This document shows, one piece after another, positions 10,630 to 20,739 of a stretch of DNA of 64,000 bases (positions are counted from its first letter, which is position 1; the number at the start of each line of letters is the position of its first letter). The notes beneath the pieces were generated by a model. The model saw nothing but the letters and a program-made list of their open reading frames with translations. It did no database searches and was not told where the DNA came from. The position numbers and the translations under genes were made by a program. This DNA is from Epiperipatus broadwayi (lineage: Eukaryota; Onychophora; Udeonychophora; Euonychophora; Peripatidae), in contig JAQFVV010000276.1 in assembly GCA_028023455.1 (NCBI GenBank), forward strand, positions 698,545 through 762,544. Direction: 5' to 3'.

Positions 10630-12450
10630 ATGCGATCTTTTCTTCTAATGTTTAAATTCTTCTTTAGTAATATGTTTTATCTGGGTATATATATATCAAA
10701 TGACTCAATCATATTTCTGAATTTTAAAATCTGTTTATTTTCTTTAACGACAGCATATAATTAATTATATTCATTTTTTATTTTAGAGTGTTAATATTTT
10801 TAACTAGTACCAATTGAAAATGGAAACGTTTTTAATATGTCTGACATTTCTTTTATAAAATACTCGCGCACTTTTTTGGAGGATGATTTAACGATCTTTG
10901 TAAATAATTTCATGGGTGGACTGTAAAAATTCAATAAATTTGTTTATTGGATAGACGTTTGTTGACCGTCTTCAATTAAAATTTATAAATAATATTTCTG
11001 ACACATTATGTATTGAAGTTTATATACTTAATGATATTTGATGTTAAATGAAATTCCATAATATTATTATTAATGAAAAACACTCAAGTTTTATTGAGTT
11101 TAGGATTAATTGAAAGTAGGAGAAAACACGATCTAATCTGTCAACGTTGTTGAACTGCTATTTGAAAATGAATTTATACTATTTTTGCAAAAAACTTACT
11201 TAAGTATAGGTATTATGAAATGATAAAGATTGATTTAATTTTTTAAAAGAGTGTTACACTTGACAATAAAAATCACCGATTATGATACATGGGGTGAGTG
11301 CCAGTCTTGTATTTGATTATTTCCACACTTTTCTTCTTCTCCGGGATAAATTAAGTACACAGATAAGAATTTTAATGTTTAAAATATTTAGAGATACAAT
11401 ATAACATCACAAGATTAGCATTACGCTGACTGGCAATACACATATAGAGAGTTTTGCCTGTTTTAATAATAAATACGACAAATGTGTGTTTTGATACTTT
11501 AAGTATTGTTATTCATCCAGATACTTTTTTTATTATGCTATCAACATCATTTGCAAGACGACTTGTTTAAAAAAGTAATGGTATGCCAATATATAGATAA
11601 CACTTTATGATTTTTAATAATATTGTAACTGAATTGCTTAACAGTAAAGATATTCTTTCAAAGAACTGATGTATTTATAAACTTTATGGCAGGTATTTAA
11701 TTTTCTTATATTAAGAACTGCAATTTTTATGTCATTATAACTATTGAGTATGATGTGGATATTTATGTTCTTCTGAAATTATTTTTGTCTTGTTTTATGC
11801 TCAGAAACGTTGAAATCATTTTGTTTTTTATGTTTATGTTTTGTGTTTTTTGTAGATCGCAGATGTTTATTGTATTTCATTTTTATGTTATCTCTTTTAT
11901 TTTACTTATAGAATTCATTAATCATTCTTGTGAGAGAATGCGTTCTTCACTTTCTCAAAACATAATTTAGATGATAATGCATTTGACCCGCAGGAGAGTT
12001 TATTGATTTCCTTCAATTTAATTGGAATATGAAAGTAGATCAATTGATATATTTTGAAATTTTTCAATTTTTTTTTATTTATTAGGTTAGTTTTGAATTT
12101 AGAAAAGCAGGGGGTATAGATATATTGTTATCATTGAATTGTTCTAACTATTCAGTATTTTGCCCATGTCATCATTATTCTCAATATGAGATTGTAAATT
12201 GGTATTCCCTTTGGTCACATACGACAGTTGTCCCCAATTTTCTCACTGAGACCACGAAAATTAATTCGTAGGATATTTGGATACAATAGTCTGATCTTTT
12301 GTATTTAAAATAGCTAGATAATTTCCCTTTAAGGAACATTGTTCAAATAAATCTATCTTTCATGAGTATGTATTATAGTTTTTTAGCTGCTTTATTTTTG
12401 TCCATTTTTGTTTGTGTGATTTTGTTAATTATTTTAATCACTGTTTATTT
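10630..12450. other. intergenic, nothing recognised
   Basis: AT-rich with several weak open frames of low complexity. It could include the decayed 5' part of the LINE at 9.7-10.26 kb, but no motif could be read. Confidence 0.4.
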
Positions 12451-12454
12451 TATT

Positions 12455-12840
12455 TTTTCACATGACCCACCACTCTCCACTCTATCTCATAACTCTGATG
12501 CACTTCAACACGTAAATGTCTAAAAGATAAATAATCACCAATATATGTATTTCATGCTAAACCAGCAATCATCAGTTGATCCAGATTATCATCTCTTCAC
12601 ATATATGCAATAAGTGCTCAGATATATATTAAGATAGCCAATCTTTATATTTTAATGGACAGGCTTCAATCTACTCCATGCTCCAAATGTCCATCCAATT
12701 GAAAATCTGATAATGGAACGCTCAAAGGCCACCCTGAGGCCGAGATTCTCGTCACACCCATGTTGACCTAAAGTCAATCTGACTCTTATGTACAGGACAT
12801 AATCCATTTAATACATATACAAGTGATAGGAAGACATCTC
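12455..12840 (-). repeat. single hammerhead-bearing repeat unit (59-kb family)
   Basis: The text catgacccaccactctcc at about 12463, the ribozyme block at 12530-12592, and the downstream blocks (gatagccaatct, gaaaatctgat, tgtacaggacataatcc) are shared in order with 59190-59520, and partly with 59630-59890. A fragment of its left end recurs at 13896-13960. It abuts the (AT)n run that borders the 414-bp array. Confidence 0.65.
12528..12592 (-). ncRNA. hammerhead ribozyme motif, core intact
   Basis: Minus strand: AUCAA, CUGAUGA (12575-12569), stem II UGCUG-GUU-UAGCA, GAAA (12553-12550), stem III A-U and U-A around loop ACAU, then UA with predicted cleavage between 12542 and 12541, and UUGGU completing a 5-bp stem I. 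All core bases are present, so this copy could cleave. Confidence 0.7.
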
Positions 12841-13017
12841 CACTGTTTAATAACTATATATATATATATATGAAAAACAAAAACAAGTTATTCACGTAAC
12901 TTCCTATCACTTGTTATTTATGTTCAACAGATGGCGTTTTACCAAAACCACCGAACAAGTGTAAAATTTGTTTACATAAATGAAAAAAGAGTCAGAATTA
13001 ACTACCTCTTTCATTTG

Positions 13018-13078
13018 CTCACCCCCAAATCAGCTGATTTCAAGCTGGTTTGCTCTCATCAGTGAGGGATGGAGTATA
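13018..13078 (-). ncRNA. hammerhead ribozyme, 414-bp array unit 1
   Basis: Same structure as the copy in unit 2, with CUGAUGA at 13062-13056 and GAAA at 13041-13038. It has U instead of C at the cleavage nucleotide, which normally slows cleavage. Confidence 0.8.
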
Positions 13079-13429
13079 GAAACTAGATCTAAACACTGAC
13101 TCTCAAGTGTTTATGCAAAACGTTTCTATCAGTTTGCAAGCATGAATTTTTCAGACCGGTAAAGTCTTCAAACTCAGCCTAGCAAGCCAGATATTTATAT
13201 GGGTCTGATTTCAGTTCAGTATCATCACATAATCAAAGTCTCTGCAATATATATCATTGCAAGAAAACTTTAAAGGTACATTTATGAAAAACAAAAACAA
13301 GTTATTCACGTAACTTGCTATCACTTGTTATTTATGTTCAACAGATGGCGTTTTACCAAAACCACCGAACAAGTGTAAAATTTGTTTACATAAACGAAAA
13401 AAGAGTCAGAATTAACTACCTCTTTCATT

Positions 13430-13490
13430 TGCTCACCCCCAGATCAGCTGATTTCAAGCTGGTTTGCTCTCATCAGTGAGGGATAGAGTA
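13430..13490 (-). ncRNA. hammerhead ribozyme, intact, 414-bp array unit 2
   Basis: Minus strand in order: CCCUCA; CUGAUGA (13476-13470); stem II GAGC/GCUU with loop AAACCA; GAAA (13455-13452); stem III AUC/GAU with loop AGCU; C at 13442 as the cleavage nucleotide; UGGGGG pairing with CCCUCA to give a 6-bp stem I, extended by CUC/GAG beyond a small internal loop. Every core position of a type I hammerhead is met. Self-cleavage is predicted between 13442 and 13441. Confidence 0.9.
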
Positions 13491-13842
13491 TAGAAACTAG
13501 ATCTAAACACTGACTCTCAAGTGTTTATGCAAAATGTTTCTATCAGTTTGCAAGCGTGAATTTTTCAGACCGGTAAAGTCTTCAAACTCAGCCTAGCAAG
13601 CCAGATATTTATATGGGTCTGATCTCAGTTCAGTATCACCACATAATCAAAGTCTCTGCATTATATATCATTGCAAGAAAACTTTAAAGGTACATTTATG
13701 AAAAACAAAAACAAGTTATTCACGTAACTTGCTATCACTTGTTATTTATGTTCAACAGATGGCGTTTTACCAAAACCACAGAACAAGTGTAAACAAATTT
13801 TACACTTGTTCGGTGGTTTTGGTAAAACGCCATCTGTTGAAC

Positions 13843-13870
13843 ATATATATATATGTGTGTGTGTGTGTAA
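13843..13870. repeat. (AT)n(GT)n microsatellite
   Basis: An alternating AT run passes into GT repeats, directly at the right edge of the ribozyme array. Confidence 0.85.
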
Positions 13871-14642
13871 TATATAGGGTATATGAGCACAAACTTTTAC
13901 ATGACCCACCACTCTCCACTCTATCTCATAATACTGATACACTTAAACACATATATGTCAAAAAGAAATTGTAGTTAGTTAATCACTGATTAACCAACAT
14001 TTATTAAAATATCTACAGAAAATTTTATCAACGTTATGTCCCAATGCCTATATAAAAACAATAAATTAATTTCAACTATGGTAATTTTCACAACGTAGAA
14101 GAAATAGTGAGAAAATACCGTTATGTAAACTCATGATAAAAATATTAACTTTATCAAAGAAGAAATGATTTTAGATAATGATAAGTAATAACGAATGTTT
14201 GAAAAACATTTCAAAGGAAAAACCCAAATACACATAAAGAATTACTTCTTCAAAATATTAAATGATGATATAAAGCTATATACAATTTCTCATAATAATA
14301 AAAGATGGTTAAAGAAAAACTAACAGCACTTTTAACTGCACTAAGAAATGTTAAAAAAAAAAAAAACAAATTATTCTCAAATTAATTAAGAACTTCTAAA
14401 ACACTGATATTCTCTATAATTCATTCTATATATAGAACATCTGGAAATTTTTTATTTGTTTATCCTTTATAACAGTTTAATGATTATAAAACAAGAACAT
14501 ATCTCTATTGCATTGCTATCTATAATAATTTTGAAGTAAATCAATGATTAATATAGGTGGCCTTAATATATTGCACTTTTAAGGAATCCAATTATTTGTC
14601 ACTTTGATATTACTTGATATCAGTAATAAAATAGTACATACA

Positions 14643-14643
14643 T

Positions 14644-14676
<33 letters not shown>

Positions 14677-14677
14677 A
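14643..14677. repeat. (AT)n(GT)n microsatellite
   Basis: About 18 bp of AT alternation is followed by about 16 bp of GT alternation. Confidence 0.9.
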
Positions 14678-14710
14678 AATACGTTTTAGGTTCATTTGTG
14701 TGTATTATTT

Positions 14711-14823
14711 CTTGTTATTAATATAATGGCACTGACGTTTGATTGGACTTCCATTTCCATCATCACAACAACACTGACAGAAGTTGAAGTTCAGTCAAAT
14801 GTTAGCATAATTATATTAATAAT
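14711..14823. repeat. imperfect fold-back repeat
   Basis: The left part (ttattaatataat, then acgtttgattggacttc) is repeated in reverse complement on the right (gaagttcagtcaaatgt, then attatattaataa), around a loop of about 35 bp. It may be a small MITE or a decayed hairpin. Similar words (tgttattatattattatgcctaacatttga) occur near 3309-3340. Confidence 0.4.
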
Positions 14824-15893
14824 GATATAATGTTATGCACTAATAAACCAAAAACTTATGCTATATATTTTGTCTATAAAAATCATTATTTTAACATTTA
14901 TATATAAATATAAAGAGATGTTAAGTCTAATCACGATGTACAATATATATAAATTATAGTTTCCACACTATGTAAAAAAAATTGACATACATTTTTCTGT
15001 ACAGTATATGCCTTTTCAGAAATAACATCCATCATTAGCTGTCTTACAGGACTGCCAATAATTCATGCAAATATAACAAGAAAAATAAATCACTTGGCCC
15101 ATTTTTAAAAACTAAAGATAAATATTTAGTAATTCTTAAAACAGTAACTTGTAATAATATGTTAAAATATCAATACTTCAGACTAATTACATGATCAAAT
15201 AGTATATATCCAGTTGGATTTATAGGTACATAATGAAGTCATGTATGAATGTTATGTTATTAATTTTAAGTAATATAATATAATAATGGAGAAATTAGTT
15301 ATAAATATTGTTATTTATATTAAATAAAATAATATAAAGAATGTTTATGAACTTTGCTATCAAGTAAATAAAAATCACATTATTATTGTAATTGACAAGG
15401 TTTCTTTATCTCGTCTTCTAATATTTAAAAATCATTATTATAATATAAAATATAAATTATTATAATTGTTTATATAAAAACACAGATATAAAAAATTAAA
15501 TTACGAGATGCATAAAAACTTTTAGAAACTCATAAACATCTAGATTTTACAATTTTTCTTTGACATTTTCATTAATATAGATTATAGTTATCATTTTATT
15601 AAAATTAGATTAAAACAAATACTTGAATTTCTTTGTTACACTTCTTTGCTGTGTTTAATTTTTCAACTTTATACCAACACAAATTTCATATAAGACAGAC
15701 TATTTACATCCATAATCAATTTGATTGCACATAAATTCAAGTTCTAAGTTCAAACAAATTGTATGTATAAGACATATATGTTAAATATTATCACGGATTA
15801 ATTAAAATGTAAACAAAGGAATAATTGGAAAATTTCTATGTAATGCATATGTAAGAACATTTTAACTCATTTGATGAGGAAGGGTTGTTGGAA

Positions 15894-15895
<2 letters not shown>

Positions 15896-15962
<67 letters not shown>
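15896..15962. repeat. (AT)n(AG)n microsatellite
   Basis: About 45 bp of AT alternation with one interruption, then about 20 bp of AG repeats. Confidence 0.9.
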
Positions 15963-16689
15963 TGGTTTGGAGTCATACTGATGGATAGTTATTTCATATC
16001 TCTTTGCTATGTATATTCCTACAGTGTAAACATTAATTATTACACACACACACACAAAAAAAGTAATACAATGACTACAGATCCAGATTCTCTGTATTTT
16101 AATTCCAATGATAATGCAAAAAGTATTTTTAAAAGCACAATACTGTTTTGCAATACATTATTAAAATAAATAAAATTTTAAAATATAGCATGATACAATA
16201 AATTCAAACATCTATTTGACAAAGAACATAAAGAGTTATAAATATTTGGTGATTAATACATTAGTTTTCATTACTTTTCACTAACCCCTAACCAAGAAAT
16301 ATTATTACTTTTTAAAAAATATTAAAAAATTAATAATGGCTGTAAAAAACATTTCTGTTAAATGAAAAATAATTTGATTGCTTCTTGAGACTTTAGAAAA
16401 ACTGAGAAAGATGTATTCTAGTGCTCATTTTAGATGTTCTAGGCATGAATGTGTTGCTCACCAGTTAACAAGTGTGATGAGTTTATTAGTTTTTTTTTTA
16501 TCTTTTAATAACAAGGAACACCACAGTCATTTTTCTCAATCTTATATGGACCTTTATTAGACATCAGTTGTGTTTTCTTGAAAGCAGGATGACTACATGG
16601 GTCAGTGATTTATTTCTATAAGTATTTCCAATCATCATAGACAAAACTAAATTATGGCTCTTATTTCAATCAATTATTAACGACACCAG

Positions 16690-19260
16690 AAGATAGTAAC
16701 TGGAAGCCAAAAGTGAGAATGTTAAAGATCTTTTGATTTTGAATCATACGGCTACATTTTCTTTAGACTACAAACTTGGATTACTTTCAAGTGGTGTGGG
16801 ATTCATTATAAAAAAAAGTGGAAAAATAATGGGGGAAGATAATATTTTAGATAGAAGAGCAAGATTAATTATTCAATTAATGAAAGATAATAAAGGCAGC
16901 TAATTCAGATTTATGTCTCATCAGTTCTCATTGTGATGAAGAAGCAGAGTATTTTTATATGGACATAAAAAATATTTTTGACTAGACCAAACAACGTTTT
17001 AATAGGAAATTTCAATATAGAATTGGTAAATGATTGAAAGTATGGCAATGCGTGAGTAAATTTATTTATGGTGATAGAACTGAGAAGTGGCACACATTTG
17101 TGTGGTTAACAGAAAAAACTTGTATTATATAAAATCTTTCGTTGAGAACAATACTAAACTTGGAAATGAACATGGAAATGTCTAAATGAAAGCAACGCAG
17201 TTTAAATTATATTTTGACTAATAGAAAATATACATTTTATAAGTGCAGTGCTTTTAATAATTTAATACAGAAAAATGATCTTGATTTTTTTGGGATGTAA
17301 GATACTATTAATGGAAAACTGGAGAAATGAAATTATTTTAAAAAATAGTTCCCATTGTGATATTTTTAATTTCAGACACCTCCAATAAATTTAATTTGAA
17401 ACTTGCAAATCATTTTGAAATATTATCAGACATTGAAGATGGTTCAAAATTGATGAAATCAATAAAAAGATAAATAACACTATTAAAAAAATTAAAAGAA
17501 TGATAATTGGGGCAAAATACCCAGCAACTTACCAATAAATTTATTACAAATGCTAGACAATGTATGAATAAAAGAAGGAATATGAAAGCTTTTATAAACG
17601 ATTCAGTAATGTGAATTGAATATCTAGAGTTTTATAAAATGATAAGAAAAATGCATAATAATGATATAAACAACGTAATAGAAAATTGACAAGAGAGGTG
17701 TAGAAAAGAATAAAAGTCTCAAAATTATAAAACAGTATCTTGATATTAGAAGAAATGTTATTTTAGGAATAAAAAATGCACATCATGAAGTGTATTAACA
17801 GTTCTATGAAGAATTATATAATAATAAAGAATAGCAAAGCAAAGTATCGCCTAAAATTATTAATTATGCTGAATTGTCTATAAGAAGTGAAGTGAAACAA
17901 AATTAAATCTATAAACAAAGAAAAAATGTATTTTAAAAGCAACAGATGAAGTCATAGAAAAATTGTTGACATAGCTATATTTATAATGTCTGAATAATAG
18001 CGATATATCAAATGATTGAAAAAGTATAGTTTTAATATTGATATTTAAAAAAAGTGATAAGATATTATAAACTACGCATTTATCAGTCTTCTGTCACTTT
18101 TATACAAAATCTATATCAAAATAACTACAAATCAGTCTACAATAAATTTGAATTCTAACCAAGCAAAAGGAACAAGCTCCAAGCTCATAAAAGTGATTTT
18201 TGAATAGTGGATAGCATCAAAGAATGAAGAGAAGTTGAAGAAAAGATCAATGAATATGAGTTGATACTATGTTTTAGATTTATAGATTATGAAATGTCAT
18301 TTCCTCCTGTAAGCCTTTCTACAGTGATTAATACATTGGATTATCAAGATGTAGATCAAGGATATTGTGGTATTCAAACAATATTTATCAAAATGCAACA
18401 GAAATAATTAGACTACACTGTGATCCTTAGATGAATAACATTGAGATGGTGCACAGCTTGGGAGATTTAATACTACAAAACTGTAGTAATGGTTTTAGAA
18501 GAAGTATTATATGGATTAAAATGGAAAGGGAATGAATGTCAGAAGAGTTTATTTAAGTCGTCAAAATTTTGTAAATGAAATGATTGTTTTTGTAAATAAT
18601 GTATCAGAGGGTCGGGAAATATTATGAGTTATCAGGTAAAAATAAAAAAATAAAGTTATAGATTAATGCTAAAAAGACCAAAGTAATGTTCAATGCTCAG
18701 GAGAAATAGAAATTGTAAGTATAAATTAGAAGAAGTTAACAACAAATATATTGGTCGGATTATTATTACATATGGAAATATAATGGATTAATCATATAAC
18801 TAAACTTGGGAAAAATATAGCTGAGAATTTGAAAATGAAAGTTTTTAATACATGCATTTTATGATTATGAATCTGACACAATATAGAGACTTCAGACAAC
18901 ACAATAAAGTATAGGAGATGTGTATTCGAAGTAACAAGAAGAGATCAAAAGTGCAATATATGGGTAAAAAAACAAACAATTACTGCTGACATCATCGAAA
19001 GAGTTAAAAGATTGAAATAAATTGTCACATTGCTATAAGAACAGTTGAAGTTTTAAATAAGATGACAGAAAATTATAAAAAAAATAAAAACACAACTTCT
19101 GAAAATAGATGAAATAAGAAAAATTTGATGGTGTGATGTGGAAAGGACAGGTATCGAAGAAACTTGCTTATACTTGGAAAGATATTCACCCTGCAGTGGA
19201 TCGACAATATCTGAAAATGGTGATTATAAAAATTATAAAATGTTTCAATCATGAAATAAT
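16690..19260 (+). pseudogene. decayed RTE-type LINE (endonuclease and reverse transcriptase)
   Basis: Pieces of one long protein read in order across three frames, with many stops. Endonuclease: SGVGFI near 16795, then DRRARLI and DEEAEYFY near 16850-16960. Reverse transcriptase start: ISLLSLLYKIY near 18085, then NQAKGTS near 18160. Block corresponding to the YADD region: LSRQNFVNEMIVFVN near 18550. Then KKTKVMFN near 18670 and YKLEEVN near 18720. The C-terminus has RRDQKCNIWVKKQT near 18930. These match RTE-like endonuclease/reverse transcriptase proteins. It is a dead copy and older than the LTR insertions. Confidence 0.7.
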
Positions 19261-20395
19261 AATATAATATTCATTTACCACAGAACTTCCGTGATTCATG
19301 ATGTTTTATCACTGATGGATAAGTAAACATCTAATAGAATATGTTATAAAAAATATATATTTTTAAATTATCGAATAAATATTAATCTTTAATAAGACAG
19401 TCTTAAATTACTAACAAGAGATTACGATAATAATTTATTCGAAGAAACCGTAGTAGTTAATTAAATATCAATATTATTGTTTAATAACTATTAACATTTT
19501 CGTTATAAATTTTTAATTATTAAAAATGTAATGAAGTATTAAAACGAATATTTCTTACATTTTAATTAAAGTCTAACTAAAACAATCAATAAATCAAATT
19601 AATTTGAAATTTAATATTTATAAGTTCTACTTCTATTTAAGTTATCTTAGAATGTAAGTATTTTCAGTTCATAATTTTAAATGAACTTTTTTTATTACAT
19701 ATTTGCGGGTAAAATAGTCATTAAGGTATAATGGTTCAGTTTAATTATTAATGAAAAAGATGGCTTAATATTTTTTCTATTTATTATTCTAATTTAGTAA
19801 ATGAAAATAATTTTGCTACCCATTTAAATTCAAATGTATCTGAATAATTATATGTGTGTGTGCATATATATGTAATTTCGAAATCTAAATTTTAATGCAA
19901 TTGTTCTTATAGATAACTGAAATGCTATCAAATCATAGCATATGATAATATATTTATCGTTAAAAAAGCATATGACTAGAGAACATTTCAATTATCCGTC
20001 AGAATAGTTGCATTAAGACTTAAATCTTGAAAAATTGCATATATATTTAGCATTGAAAATACTCTTTGTTATATGTTTCATCTTCAGTATCTACGATCTT
20101 TATAGAATCAAAATAAAATGAAATGCATCATTGTTTAATCTTGTTTCTCGGTTCCACAGCTTCTTCACATTACTCCACAAAACTCTTTTATCTCATCAAT
20201 GCACACAGTTTTATATATAGACTTTCTGTAGATTTTTCTCCAATTATTTGGGATTCAATTTACAGTTTCAACTGATACATTCATTTTCGTCTCTTTTGGT
20301 AACATAACCAGTTCAGATCCATTTAACATCATTTTATGATATTAATAAATCATGCTTATCACTATACGTTAGAAAATTACACTAAAAAACTTTAG
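19260..20395. other. between the two LINE copies, nothing recognised
   Basis: AT-rich. The part from about 20080 to 20350 (cttcacattactccacaaaactc, caattatttgggattcaa) resembles the 3' region of the minus-strand LINE, and may be its tail or a fragment of another copy. Confidence 0.4.
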
Positions 20396-20396
20396 A

Positions 20397-20397
<1 letters not shown>

Positions 20398-20429
<32 letters not shown>

Positions 20430-20430
20430 A
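20398..20430. repeat. (AT)n(GT)n microsatellite
   Basis: AT alternation is followed by GT alternation. Further (AT)n runs lie at about 20500, 20659-20680 and 20718-20732, near the 3' end of the minus-strand LINE. Confidence 0.85.
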
Positions 20431-20739
20431 AATAAGTTATAACGTTAAAAGTACACTATATGTAAATTTTAAATTATAATAACAGTACACAGTAATTATA
20501 TATATATATGTTTACAAAAGAACTTTCGATTACGTTGTAATCATTATCAGCAGAAATAGTGTGATGTCTGTTTTTTTTGTCTATGTTATGATAGTAGATA
20601 ATAATTAAAATATGATTGATAGTACTTTTAATTAATACAGATATATTGTTATTGTTTAATATATATATATATATATATACATTGTTATTATCTACCATTA
20701 TTATAATTTAAAATTTATATATATATATATAATTTTCAA

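Larger units (their letters stand above)
12871..13845 (-). repeat. 414-bp hammerhead tandem array (retrozyme-like) with 5' inversion
   Basis: Units start at 12871, 13285 and 13699, exactly 414 bp apart. The first two are complete and differ at roughly ten positions. The third stops after about 95 bp and is joined to an inverted copy (13798-13845 is the reverse complement of about 13747-13795), making a hairpin with arms of about 47 bp. The array is flanked by (AT)n on the left and by (AT)n(TG)n on the right. Each full unit has a hammerhead ribozyme on the minus strand. No protein is encoded. Near-identical dimers with one ribozyme per unit are the mark of retrozymes; Penelope-like terminal repeats are the main alternative. 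The low divergence indicates recent origin. Confidence 0.85.
13960..16690. other. intergenic, mostly AT-rich
   Basis: No gene was recognised. It contains the microsatellites at 14643 and 15896 and a fold-back at 14711-14823, listed separately. Confidence 0.45.

Noticed and set aside
10376-10764. Plus-strand open frames next to the R2-like relic
   Set aside because: They lie opposite or beyond the minus-strand LINE reading and have no motif of their own.
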